Below are positions 54,945 through 63,532 of a DNA stretch of 64,000 nucleotides, in pieces. Numbering within the stretch: position 1 is the stretch's first letter; every line of letters begins with the position of its first letter. The notes under the pieces are model-generated. The model ran no database searches. It was not told the DNA's origin and worked only from the letters and a program-made list of their open reading frames with translations. Source of the stretch: Ensifer sp. USDA 6670 (GTDB lineage: Bacteria > Pseudomonadota > Alphaproteobacteria > Rhizobiales > Rhizobiaceae); assembly GCA_000421085.1 (NCBI GenBank), contig ATWE01000004.1, positions 346,482 through 410,481 on the forward strand, read 5' to 3'. The position numbers and the translations under genes were made by a program.

Positions 54945-57599
54945 TCAGTGCTCGTCTTTGAGCATGCGGTCGACGATGTCGCTGACATCGGCGGAAAGGT
55001 TGGAGGCGCGCGCGATTTCCTCGAGCGCGCTGCGGGCGTGGCCGGCCCGGATTTTTTCGAGCGAGCGCCATGAGCGCATCGACGTCAGAATACGCGCCGC
55101 AAGTTGCGGATTGCGCGCATCGATGTCCAGAATCTGCCGGGCAAGGAAACGATAGCCTTCACCGTCGATACGGTTGAAGCCGGTGGCATTCGCGAAGGCG
55201 AATGTGCCGACCAGTGAGCGAACGCGGTTCGGATTGCTGGAATTGAAGAGCGGATCCGACATCAGCCCCCGAACGCGATCGAGCGTCGGTGCTCCGGGGA
55301 TCGTCGCCTGAATGGCGAACCACTTGTCGATGACCAGCGCGTTGTCGGCAAAGCGCTTCTTGAACACGGCCAGGGCGTCCGCCGTCTCCTCGGCATCCGG
55401 AAACCGGTGTGCAAGAAGCGTCAGCGCCTGGCTGAGATCGGTCATGTTATTGGCGGAGCTAAACGCATCAGCGGCTTTGTCCGGGCTTCCGTCGGCATAG
55501 ACGAGATAGGAGAGCCCGGAATTGCGCAGCGACCGCCGCCCGGCGCTGTCTGCATCGGGACGGAACGGGCCGGACAGGGACATTTCGCTCACCAGTCGCG
55601 CAAAGGTGTCTTTGCCGGCCGTGGCGATGGCGGCCAGAATAGCCTGGCGGCCGGCGTGAATGGCATCCGGGTCGTTGTTGCCGCCGATTTCGCGGCCTAT
55701 GTCGGTTTCGCTCGGCAGGGACAGCACTTGCGATCGGAACGCCGGCTCCAGTCGGTCGTCGCCGGCTGCGGCAAGCAGGGCGTCGACGAGTGCATGGTCA
55801 CAGGCAATCGGCTGGCCGGCACGCGCTTCCGCTGCCGCCTTGACGAGATTGTCGAGGGCCATCGCGTTCAGCGCCTGCCAGCGTGCGAAGAGATCGGTCT
55901 CGTGGCGCGCGATCAGCGCGCGATGCTCAGCGCTTTGCACCAGGTGCAGATTGACGGGCGCGGAGAAGCCGCGATTAAAGGAGGGGACCGGCTCGGATGG
56001 GATGCCGGAAAGGGTGACCGTCTGTTTGCGCTCGGTCAGGTGCAGTACGTCGCCGGTGATCTCGGCGCCGGAGACGGCTGAGGGCCTTGCCTCGCTTCCG
56101 TCCGGCAGCAGCAATCCGAAGCGGAGCGGGATATGCATCGGTGCCTTGCTGCTCTGCCCGGGCGTCGGCGGAACCGTCTGCTCCAGCGACAGCGTGTATG
56201 TCTGGCTGGGGGCATCGTAGGTGCCGGATGCGGTGACGAGCGGCGTTCCGGCCTGATGGTACCACAGCGAGAACTGCTTGAGGTCGCGGCCGCTCGCAGC
56301 CTCGAAGCAGGCGACGAAATCCTCGATCGTCACCGCCTGGCCGTCGTGACGCTCGAAGTAGAGGTCCATGCCCCTCTTGAAGAGGTCGCGGCCGAGGATC
56401 GTCGCGATCATCCGCGTGACCTCGGATCCCTTCTCGTAAACCGTGGTGGTGTAGAAGTTGTTGATTTCGCGGTATTGCGTCGGGCGCACCGGATGGGCGA
56501 GAGGGCCGGCGTCCTCGGGGAACTGCTCGGATTTCAAGTGCCGCACTTCGGCGATCCGCTTCACGGCGCGCGACCGCATGTCGGCGGAAAACTCGTGGTC
56601 GCGATAGACGGTCAGGCCTTCCTTCAGGCAAAGCTGAAACCAGTCGCGGCAAGTGATGCGGTTGCCGGTCCAGTTGTGGAAATACTCGTGGGCGATGATC
56701 GCCTCGATATTGGCATAGTCCGCATCGGTCGCCGTCTCGGGATCGGCGAGCACGTATTTGTCGTTGAAGATGTTGAGCCCCTTGTTCTCCATGGCGCCCA
56801 TGTTGAAATCGGAAACGGCAACGATCATGAAGATATCGAGATCGTATTCGCGGCCGAAGACCTCCTCATCCCATTTCATCGACCGCTTCAGCGCATCCAT
56901 GGCGTAGGCGGCGCGCGGCTCCTTGCCGTGCTCGACATAGATTTTAAGCGCGACGTCTCGGCCGGAAGCGGTGGTGAAGGTGTCCTCGACGACGCCCAGA
57001 TCGCCGGCAACGAGCGCGAACAGATAGCTCGGCTTCGGATGCGGATCGAACCAGGAGGCGAAATGACGGCCGTCACCCATGTCAGCGCCGCCGAGATAGT
57101 TGCCGTTCGAAAGCAGCAGCGGTGCGGCAGCCTTGTCCGCGATGATGTTGACGGTATAGACCGCCAGCACGTCGGGGCGATCCGGGAAGTAGGTGATGCG
57201 GCGGAAGCCTTCGGCTTCGCACTGGGTGCAATAGACGTCGCTCGTGCGGTAGAGGCCCATCAGCTTGGTGTTCGTCTCAGGCGACAAGGCGGTCGTGACG
57301 GTGATCTCGAAGGGCGTCGCTTCCGGCAGGCCGCGAATGGTGAGCGTGTCGTCCGTCGCTTCATAGAGCGTGCCGCATATCGCTTCCTGGTCGAGCAGCA
57401 GGCCGGTCATGGTGAGCTCGTCGCCGTCGAGAACGAGCGGTGCAGAGGGGCTGACGCCTTCGCGGCGATGGAAGATCATGCGTGCCTCGACCTTCGTCTC
57501 CCTCGGGTCGAGTTCGAAAGTCAGGTCCACCCTCTCGAGTACGAAATCGGTCGGCCGGTAGTTTTCCAGATGAACGATCTGGCCAGTGTTTGTCCGCAT
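54945..57599 (-). CDS. pepN: Aminopeptidase N (M1 family)
   Basis: The 884-residue zinc metallopeptidase removes N-terminal residues from peptides. It has GAMEN (FNMGAMENKG, near residue 265), the zinc site HEYFHNWTGNR (near 303) with the second Glu in LKEGLTVYRD, and a long C-terminal helical domain. The length equals E. coli PepN class (about 870-880). AGGACGG upstream supports ATG 57599. Its stop codon lies in a large inverted repeat. Confidence 0.95.
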   Translation of the reverse strand: MRTNTGQIVHLENYRPTDFVLERVDLTFELDPRETKVEARMIFHRREGVSPSAPLVLDGDELTMTGLLLDQEAICGTLYEATDDTLTIRGLPEATPFEITVTTALSPETNTKLMGLYRTSDVYCTQCEAEGFRRITYFPDRPDVLAVYTVNIIADKAAAPLLLSNGNYLGGADMGDGRHFASWFDPHPKPSYLFALVAGDLGVVEDTFTTASGRDVALKIYVEHGKEPRAAYAMDALKRSMKWDEEVFGREYDLDIFMIVAVSDFNMGAMENKGLNIFNDKYVLADPETATDADYANIEAIIAHEYFHNWTGNRITCRDWFQLCLKEGLTVYRDHEFSADMRSRAVKRIAEVRHLKSEQFPEDAGPLAHPVRPTQYREINNFYTTTVYEKGSEVTRMIATILGRDLFKRGMDLYFERHDGQAVTIEDFVACFEAASGRDLKQFSLWYHQAGTPLVTASGTYDAPSQTYTLSLEQTVPPTPGQSSKAPMHIPLRFGLLLPDGSEARPSAVSGAEITGDVLHLTERKQTVTLSGIPSEPVPSFNRGFSAPVNLHLVQSAEHRALIARHETDLFARWQALNAMALDNLVKAAAEARAGQPIACDHALVDALLAAAGDDRLEPAFRSQVLSLPSETDIGREIGGNNDPDAIHAGRQAILAAIATAGKDTFARLVSEMSLSGPFRPDADSAGRRSLRNSGLSYLVYADGSPDKAADAFSSANNMTDLSQALTLLAHRFPDAEETADALAVFKKRFADNALVIDKWFAIQATIPGAPTLDRVRGLMSDPLFNSSNPNRVRSLVGTFAFANATGFNRIDGEGYRFLARQILDIDARNPQLAARILTSMRSWRSLEKIRAGHARSALEEIARASNLSADVSDIVDRMLKDEH

Positions 57600-58027
57600 G
57601 GTCCGTCCTGCTTGCCCCTTCTTGCTCTTTTGATTTGTAGAGGGCGCTCGTGATGGTGAAAAGCCAAGATCCGAGATTTACGCACGAATGTGGTGCCGGC
57701 GAAGTACATCCGGCAGCAAAAACGCAGGGCCCCTCCCGCCTCTTATTGACCGGAGATTTATCGGAGCGGCACTAACAAGAACTAAATCCGTGACGATTTT
57801 TTCGGGCTTGCTAAATAAACTGCAGGCGCATTTTTCTCCGGCAACAAGCTTTGCATATGCAGGCGAAATCATCACGAAAAAACCAGGTCCATCACGAAAT
57901 TTGATCCAACATGCTGCGCAAGCACGGGTAAGGTGGCGTGGTCCTTTCGCGGCCTTGCCGCCGCGTCCTCCCGTTTCTGTTGGCCTTCCGATCGGTTTGC
58001 CGATGTCAGTTTGAAAAGTTGCGTTTC
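57600..58027. other. 428-base gap between pepN and the EamA gene
   Basis: Promoters of the divergent genes should be here. I see AT-rich stretches near 57770-57860, TTGACC at 57747, and no convincing repeat, terminator or gene. Nothing further can be supported. Confidence 0.35.
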
Positions 58028-58966
58028 ATGGATGCGGACGATGCGAGCCCGATGAAGGGGATTGTGCTCAAGGTGCTCTCCGTCGTCGTCTTCGTGTGCA
58101 TGTCGACCTGTATCAAGGCTGCGGGCGACGACATCCCCACCGGTCAGATCACCTTCTATCGCTCGGCTTTTGCGATGGTGCCGATCCTTGGATTTCTGGC
58201 GTGCCGCGGCGCATTGCGGGACGCGTTCAGGACCACCGATATTACCGGACACCTGGTGCGCGGCTTTGTCGGCATTCTCGCCATGAGTTGCGGCTTTTAC
58301 GGTCTCGTCCATCTGCCGCTGCCGGAGGCGATTGCGATCGGCTATGCCATGCCGCTGCTCGCCGTGGCTTTTGCGGCGATTTTTCTGGGCGAGATCGTGC
58401 GGCTCTATCGCTGGTCTGCGGTGTTTGTCGGGCTCGTCGGCGTGTTTATCATCACCTGGCCGCGGCTTACGCTGTTCAACGAAGGCGGCTTCGGGTCGGC
58501 CGAGGCAATGGGTGCGGTCGCCGTACTGCTTTCAGCAGCGCTCGGAGCAACGGCAATGGTGCTCGTGCGCAAGCTCGTGCAGAAGGAGCGCACGCACACG
58601 ATCGTACTCTACTTCTCCCTTTCGGCCGCGGTGTTCTCGCTCGCAACGCTGCCTTTCGGCTGGTCCGAGCTTTCCTGGCAGGCCTTCGTTCTCCTGACGA
58701 TCGCCGGCTTTTGCGGCGGCGTCGGGCAGATCCTGCTGACGGAGAGCTATCGCCACGCCGATATGTCGACGATCGCTCCCTTCGAGTACACGTCGATCGT
58801 GCTCGGCATAGTCATCGGCTACTTCCTCTTCGGCGACGTGCCGACCGCGACCATGCTTGCCGGAACGGCGATCGTCGTCGGCGCGGGCATCTTCATCATC
58901 TACCGGGAGCATCAGCTGGGACTGGAACGCAAGGGCGCCCGCAAGCACGTGACGCCGCAGGGATAA
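58028..58966 (+). CDS. EamA/RhaT family drug-metabolite transporter
   Basis: The 312-residue protein has ten membrane helices in two EamA repeats, seen from VLSVVVFVCMSTCIKAAGDDI, LPLPEAIAIGYAMPLLAVAFAAIFLGE and LTESYRHADMSTIAPFEYTSIVLGIVIGYFLFGD, which are the conserved ends of each repeat. Such carriers exchange amino acids, nucleotides or sugars; the substrate is unknown. ATG 58028 is chosen (58052 is possible). It converges with the MFS gene. Confidence 0.88.
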   Translation: MDADDASPMKGIVLKVLSVVVFVCMSTCIKAAGDDIPTGQITFYRSAFAMVPILGFLACRGALRDAFRTTDITGHLVRGFVGILAMSCGFYGLVHLPLPEAIAIGYAMPLLAVAFAAIFLGEIVRLYRWSAVFVGLVGVFIITWPRLTLFNEGGFGSAEAMGAVAVLLSAALGATAMVLVRKLVQKERTHTIVLYFSLSAAVFSLATLPFGWSELSWQAFVLLTIAGFCGGVGQILLTESYRHADMSTIAPFEYTSIVLGIVIGYFLFGDVPTATMLAGTAIVVGAGIFIIYREHQLGLERKGARKHVTPQG

Positions 58967-58975
58967 AGGCATGCG

Positions 58976-60265
58976 CTACTCGGCGCGTTGCTCCCAGGCA
59001 GGAACGGTATCGTCCTCGATGAGTTCGCCGGCCTCCTGCTGTGCGAGCGGACCGGTGACTTCAGGACCGGGGGTCGGCAGCACTGTAGTCGCCTGAAAAT
59101 CGGTCTTCGCGACGAGGCCGTCATGCTGCTCGCGCTGAAGGATGCGCCACGCGGCATAGCCGCTGTAGAGCGCAAAATAAACGGCCAGCGCGATGAACAG
59201 TGCGACCGGGCCAAACCGGTCCATGACCGGGCCGACCATCAGCGGACCGGAGATCGTGCCGAGGCCGTAGGTGATCATCAGGCCAGACGAGATCTCCACA
59301 TATTCGTCGGGTCGGGCAAGATCGTTGGCGTGGGCGACGTTCAGCGCATAAATCGGGAAGAGGACCGTTCCGATGCAGGCGGCGAGTGCATAGAGAACCG
59401 GGGGACTGCTCGCAATCGAGACGGACATGGCAAGGCACGACACGACGCCGGCGATGCCGCAGGCAACCATGACGATGCGCCGGTCCATCCGGTCCGAGGC
59501 GCGGCCGATCGGGACCTGCGAGATCGCGCTGCCGGCCAGAAGCGATGCGAGCAGTGTCGCTCCCTCGCCGGTCGAAAGGCCGATCTTCTGGGTGAAGACG
59601 CCGCCGAGATTGAGCCATGCACCCGAGAGCGCACCGGCGAGAAAGCCGCCGACGACGGCGACGGGCGAGCGGCGATAGAGTGCGGGGATATCGAAATTTG
59701 CTCGTGCCGGGGGTGCAGGCATCGGCGAGGAGGAGAGGGCGGTCGGCAGCAGGGCGAGCGAGAACAGCACGCCGCAAAGGATGAACAGGGAGGTGTTGCT
59801 CGGATCGCCGAGCGGCACCAGGTACTGTCCGCCGATTGTGCCGACCATGGTGGTGATGAGATAGAGCGAGAAGAGCAAGCCGCGATTCTCGTTCGTCACC
59901 CGCTCGTTCAGCCAGCTCTCGATTACGAGATAGCTTCCGGCGATCGCAAAGCCGGAGACGGCACGGAAGCCGATCCAGGCACGCCAATCGACGACGAGCC
60001 CGCACATCAGGATCGCGATGGACAGGAGCGTTATCAGGGCGGTGAAGACGCGGACATGGCCGACGCGCAGGACGAATTTCGGCGTGACGATGCAGGAAAG
60101 CGTGAACCCAAGCGTGTAGCCCGTTGCGAAGATCGAGATGGTGAGGGTCGACCAGCTTTCCGCAACGGAGCGTACCGGGATGACATAGCTCTGCAGCCCG
60201 AAGGCGACCATCATCAGGAAGGTCGAGAGCATCAGGCTGAAAACGGAAGCGAAATTCGCCAGCAT
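58976..60265 (-). CDS. MFS transporter (YcaD-like)
   Basis: The 429-residue protein has twelve membrane helices. Features include the early FGLQSYVIPVRS, RAVSGFAIAGSYLVIESWLNERVTNENRG (YcaD-type) and QVPIGRASDRMDRRIVM, a motif A-like loop. A hydrophilic tail ends the protein. AGGAG five bases before ATG 60265 is a good site. The substrate is unknown. Confidence 0.88.
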   Translation of the reverse strand: MLANFASVFSLMLSTFLMMVAFGLQSYVIPVRSVAESWSTLTISIFATGYTLGFTLSCIVTPKFVLRVGHVRVFTALITLLSIAILMCGLVVDWRAWIGFRAVSGFAIAGSYLVIESWLNERVTNENRGLLFSLYLITTMVGTIGGQYLVPLGDPSNTSLFILCGVLFSLALLPTALSSSPMPAPPARANFDIPALYRRSPVAVVGGFLAGALSGAWLNLGGVFTQKIGLSTGEGATLLASLLAGSAISQVPIGRASDRMDRRIVMVACGIAGVVSCLAMSVSIASSPPVLYALAACIGTVLFPIYALNVAHANDLARPDEYVEISSGLMITYGLGTISGPLMVGPVMDRFGPVALFIALAVYFALYSGYAAWRILQREQHDGLVAKTDFQATTVLPTPGPEVTGPLAQQEAGELIEDDTVPAWEQRAE

Positions 60266-60425
60266 CGGCGCTCCTGGAGAGGGAATAAGGAGCGGCTTCG
60301 TTTCGGCTTCGGCCGATGAACTTCGTCACTCCGTTAAAACGGAATCGAGAGTGGCTGTAACGAAGTTCCAGGGCGCTGTCGATTGCGACAGGGAATGGTG
60401 AAATGGCGCAGCCGGAAAGGCTGGA

Positions 60426-60534
60426 GCGGATGAGGGAAAGCGTGTGCGGTTTTCGGCCCGCGTCCCGCGTTCAACCAATTGGTATCGATCACGTTGGTTT
60501 AGGTCGATCCGACCCAAACCCAACGTGATCTAAC
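60426..60534 (+). repeat. RIME-like mosaic repeat, copy 3
   Basis: This copy runs from GGATGAGGGAAAGCGTGTGC through GGTTTTCGGCCCGCGTCCCG to CAACGTGATCTAAC. Its second palindrome CACGTTGG...CCAACGTG is the best preserved of the three. It lies between the MFS gene and the 51-residue ORF and gives the latter its TAG stop. Confidence 0.8.
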
Positions 60535-60685
60535 TCGGCAGCAACTGGCTCGCCGCGCCGTCATGGACGCGCCGTCCGTCGCTGGCGGTGCTGAGCCGGC
60601 TGTACTCGCGAGACGCGCGGACGGCGGTGCGAATGTCGGAGAACGTGTCGACGAGACCGCGAATGCTGTCGAGCGGCGTGGACAT
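60530..60685 (-). CDS. Small hypothetical protein (51 residues), second of a tandem pair
   Basis: ATG 60685 follows AGGAG with nine bases of spacing. The product MSTPLDSIRGLVDTFSDIRT continues AVRASREYSRLSTASDGRR and ends at TAG 60530-60532, whose bases belong to the end of repeat copy 3. It is soluble, with an amphipathic N-terminal helix. I recognise no family. It lies 38 bases after the upstream mini-gene on the same strand. Confidence 0.6.
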   Translation of the reverse strand: MSTPLDSIRGLVDTFSDIRTAVRASREYSRLSTASDGRRVHDGAASQLLPS

Positions 60686-60723
60686 GATCAATATCTCCTG
60701 CAGTCGTTCCGACGCGGCGGCGT

Positions 60724-60900
60724 TCAGCGCTGGATGAATTCGGCGAAAATCTGAGCCGGGCGGGTCGTCCGCGCGAGGCCGATTGCGGTCAGCTGCTCGT
60801 TGGCAGCCGAACCGAAGCTGCTGAACGGCGTGCGCGAGGAGGCACCGGCATAGCGGAGCGTCTCGAAGTTGCTGTGAATCGGGCGATAGCGGGCAGTCAT
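60724..60900 (-). CDS. Small hypothetical protein (58 residues), first of a tandem pair
   Basis: ATG 60900 follows AAGGA with eight bases of spacing. The product MTARYRPIHSNFETLRYAGA continues SSRTPFSSFGSAANEQLTAI and ends FAEFIQR. It is soluble and Arg/Ser-rich. No family is recognised. An AT-containing stretch at 60935-60985 upstream may hold its promoter. Confidence 0.6.
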   Translation of the reverse strand: MTARYRPIHSNFETLRYAGASSRTPFSSFGSAANEQLTAIGLARTTRPAQIFAEFIQR

Positions 60901-61038
60901 GGTTCAGTTCCTTATCCATTCCTCCCGTTGCGTTATATTGCGGTGCAGCATGGATTTTGCAATGCGTTAAAACGCCGCTCAGACATGCGCAAATCGCATG
61001 GCTTTTTTCACACCTTGTTCATAAATCGAGCAGTTGTA

Positions 61039-61902
61039 TCAGCCGAGGCGCGACTTGAACGCCAGCAGGTCCAGCCAGGCGAAGCGCTTGTTGATCGGAG
61101 CGGCGGCAAGGTCCTGCGGATGCAAGGTGGCGAGCGCCGGAATGCTGGTGCCGCCAAAGGTGAGTTCTCGCCATTCGCCGCGCAGTTGATGGATCGTTTC
61201 ACCGCCGAAGAAGAAGCGGGCGGTGAAGTTGCCGAGTAGCAGCAACTGCTTGGGTTCTGCCAGCGCGATCTGACGCTCGATGAACGGCCGGCAGATGTCC
61301 GCCTCCCGAGCGCTCGGAACGCGGTTTCCCGGTGGCCGCCAGGGCACGGCATTGGCAAGAAGGACGTCCTCGCGCGAGAGGCCGATGCCGGACAGCATGC
61401 GATCGAGCATCTCGCCGTGCCGTCCCGCAAAGGGGCGGCCGTCGCGGTCGTCATCCGCGTAGGGCATCGGACCGATGATCATGACTCCCGAAGCAGCACT
61501 TCCTTCGGCGAAGACGAGGTTGCGAGCGCTGTTCCTGAGGTTGCAGCCGGCAAAGGCCTCCATGGCCGTACGCAACTCTCCCAGCGATCGCGCGGCGTCT
61601 GCGACGAACTGCGCCTCCTTGATGGCCTGTTCGTCCGGTATCGCCACCACCGGAGGGGATGCCGGAGGCGCAGGGCGACGCTCGCGCGAGGGGCCGGCAG
61701 GGGGAGCAAAATGCTGCGGTTCGACTGCGGTCGCGCTGGTTTGCGGCACGGCGCGGCTTTGCGCGCGCCTGGTTCTCATTGCCTCGAATTCAGCGAGCCG
61801 ATCGACCGGTTCGTCTTCGAGGAGCCACTCGACACCCGCCTCGGCATGGAAGGCGAGAAGGGCAGCGAGTTCGGAGCGGGAGAGGTCGTTGGCCGAGATC
61901 AT
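61039..61902 (-). CDS. Divergent family-4-like uracil-DNA glycosylase, lacking two of four Fe-S cysteines
   Basis: The 287-residue protein has the UDG fold: RNLVFAEGSAASGVMIIGPMP, DGRPFAGRHGEMLDRML, VPWRPPGNRVPSAREADICRPF, PKQLLLLGNFTARFFF and the second active-site motif LATLHPQDL. In family 4 enzymes the [4Fe-4S] cluster uses a C-x2-C pair, a Cys before RPPGN and a Cys before RPF. Here only C120 and C204 remain; residue 117 is Phe and 188 is Trp. The first motif is GPMPY rather than GEAPG. An N-terminal extension (residues 1-105) is disordered and Pro-rich. Repair of uracil is the likely family role, but activity is uncertain. Confidence 0.75.
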   Translation of the reverse strand: MISANDLSRSELAALLAFHAEAGVEWLLEDEPVDRLAEFEAMRTRRAQSRAVPQTSATAVEPQHFAPPAGPSRERRPAPPASPPVVAIPDEQAIKEAQFVADAARSLGELRTAMEAFAGCNLRNSARNLVFAEGSAASGVMIIGPMPYADDDRDGRPFAGRHGEMLDRMLSGIGLSREDVLLANAVPWRPPGNRVPSAREADICRPFIERQIALAEPKQLLLLGNFTARFFFGGETIHQLRGEWRELTFGGTSIPALATLHPQDLAAAPINKRFAWLDLLAFKSRLG

Positions 61903-61973
61903 GGGGCGAATGTAACAGATCGGTGGGGGTGGTCCACTGCACGTTCCTTAAATCTGTTGGGCAGGGGCCGGCT

Positions 61974-63263
61974 TCAGGCCGCTGCTGTCCAGGCCGCAAT
62001 GTCGTCGCGCTCGCCGATGAGCGCCAGGCCATGGGCGATCGACAGGAGCTCGCCGCCGCTCTCGATACGCTCTTTGCCGAAGCGGTTCTCGAAGAGACGG
62101 CGAACCGCCGGCACGAAGGACGTCCCGCCGGTCAGAAACACCTTGTCGATCCCGTCCGGCGTGGTCGCGGTCGTTGAAAGGACCTCGTCAAGTGCCTCCT
62201 CGATGCGGGCGAGGTCAGGCGCAATCCAGGCTTCGAACTCGTCCCGACGAACGGTACAGCGTGCGCGCTCCCCCAGCGGCGCAAAGGCGAATTCGGTCTC
62301 CTCCGCCTGCGAGAGCCGCATCTTGGTGGCCGAAACCGCCTGATAGAGCGGATAACCTTCGTCATGCTCGATGAGCTCCACGAAGGACTCCAGCTTTTCC
62401 GGCTCCAAGCTTGCGCGCACCAGCTTTTTCAACTCGGTGAAATCTCTCAATGTCTTGAAGATCGAAAGCTGATTCCAGCGGCCGAAATTCGCGTAGTAGC
62501 TCGACGGCACCTCAAGCAGCTTGTCGAAGCTCTTGAACAGACTCCCCTTTCCGATGAGTGGCGAGACGATGTTGTCGATGATCCGGAAGTCGAAATGGTC
62601 TCCCGCGATGCCGACGCCGGAATGTCCGATCGGTGTTGCCGTCAGCCGACCGGCCTGGCTCTCGAATCGGATGATCGAGTAGTCGGTAGTGCCGCCGCCG
62701 AAGTCGGCTACGAGCACCGTCGCGTCCCGATCGAGGTTGCGCGCGAAATAGAAGGCGGCTGCGAGCGGTTCGTACACGTAATGGATCTCGGGAAAACCCA
62801 TGCGGGTCAGCGCGCGATTGTAGCGTTCGAGGGCTAGTTTCTCATCCGGATTGGCGCCCGCAAACTGCACGGGACGGCCGATGACGACACGCCTGAAGGT
62901 GGTCTCCCAGCTGCTGCCGGCATAGTCCCTGAGCCGCGTCAGGAAACGCTGCATCAGGTCCTCGAACTCGTAGCGCTTGCCGAAGATCAGCGTACCCTGG
63001 AAGAGCGCGCTGGCGGCAAAGGTTTTGATCGATTGAAGGAAGCGGCATTCGCCCGGGTTGTCGATGAACTCTCGGATTGCCGCCTGTCCTGCTTCGATTT
63101 TCAGAGGCGAGGGACCGGCATCCTTCAGGAAAGACAGGGCCGTCCGCGTCGTGTCCGATCTTCCGGCCGGGCTTTCCACGACGATGGAGCGCGTCGATGC
63201 GCCTTCGGCCTGCGCCAGGACGGAATTGGTCGTGCCGAAGTCGAGGCCTAGGGCGGATGCCAT
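61974..63263 (-). CDS. YegD-like Hsp70 family protein
   Basis: The 429-residue protein starts ALGLDFGTTNSVLAQAEG, the phosphate-1 loop of the actin/Hsp70 ATPase, and has VLVADFGGGTTDYSIIRF (phosphate 2) and VFLTGGTSFVPAVRRLFENRFG (adenosine site). The ATPase domain is complete, but the substrate-binding domain of DnaK is absent, as in YegD. GGAG with six bases of spacing supports ATG 63263. Clients are unknown. Confidence 0.88.
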   Translation of the reverse strand: MASALGLDFGTTNSVLAQAEGASTRSIVVESPAGRSDTTRTALSFLKDAGPSPLKIEAGQAAIREFIDNPGECRFLQSIKTFAASALFQGTLIFGKRYEFEDLMQRFLTRLRDYAGSSWETTFRRVVIGRPVQFAGANPDEKLALERYNRALTRMGFPEIHYVYEPLAAAFYFARNLDRDATVLVADFGGGTTDYSIIRFESQAGRLTATPIGHSGVGIAGDHFDFRIIDNIVSPLIGKGSLFKSFDKLLEVPSSYYANFGRWNQLSIFKTLRDFTELKKLVRASLEPEKLESFVELIEHDEGYPLYQAVSATKMRLSQAEETEFAFAPLGERARCTVRRDEFEAWIAPDLARIEEALDEVLSTTATTPDGIDKVFLTGGTSFVPAVRRLFENRFGKERIESGGELLSIAHGLALIGERDDIAAWTAAA

Positions 63264-63370
63264 GATCGTCTCCGTCTTGTCGGTGATGTGGCTTGCGGGG
63301 TGGGGCGGGCCTCCTCGCATGCGAGCGCGGCAAAAGCAAGCTGCCGACCGGCCAGATCCGGCCAAAACTA

Positions 63371-63414
63371 TTTACGTTTACGTTCAAGTAACATAGTAAA
63401 CTCATGAGCTCATG
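63371..63414 (+). promoter_or_regulatory. Candidate regulator sites upstream of the ETF-QO gene
   Basis: TTTACGTTTACGTTCA (63371-63386) is close to LiuR-type boxes known from catabolic gene regulation in other proteobacteria (14 of 16 by my memory of the consensus). GTTTAC (63376-63381) and GTAAAC (63396-63401) form a dyad, and CATGAGCTCATG (63403-63414) is a perfect palindrome. They lie 120-160 bases before the ETF-QO start. Confidence 0.35.
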
Positions 63415-63532
63415 CGCAAATGCAGAGACAGTCTGTCGCATCCCGGCTCGACAAGGTTTACGGCATTTGTCATGACGGGATGATTTGGCCGGGAACGGAG
63501 CCGGCAGAAGACCGGCAAAACTGGAGAGTGTA

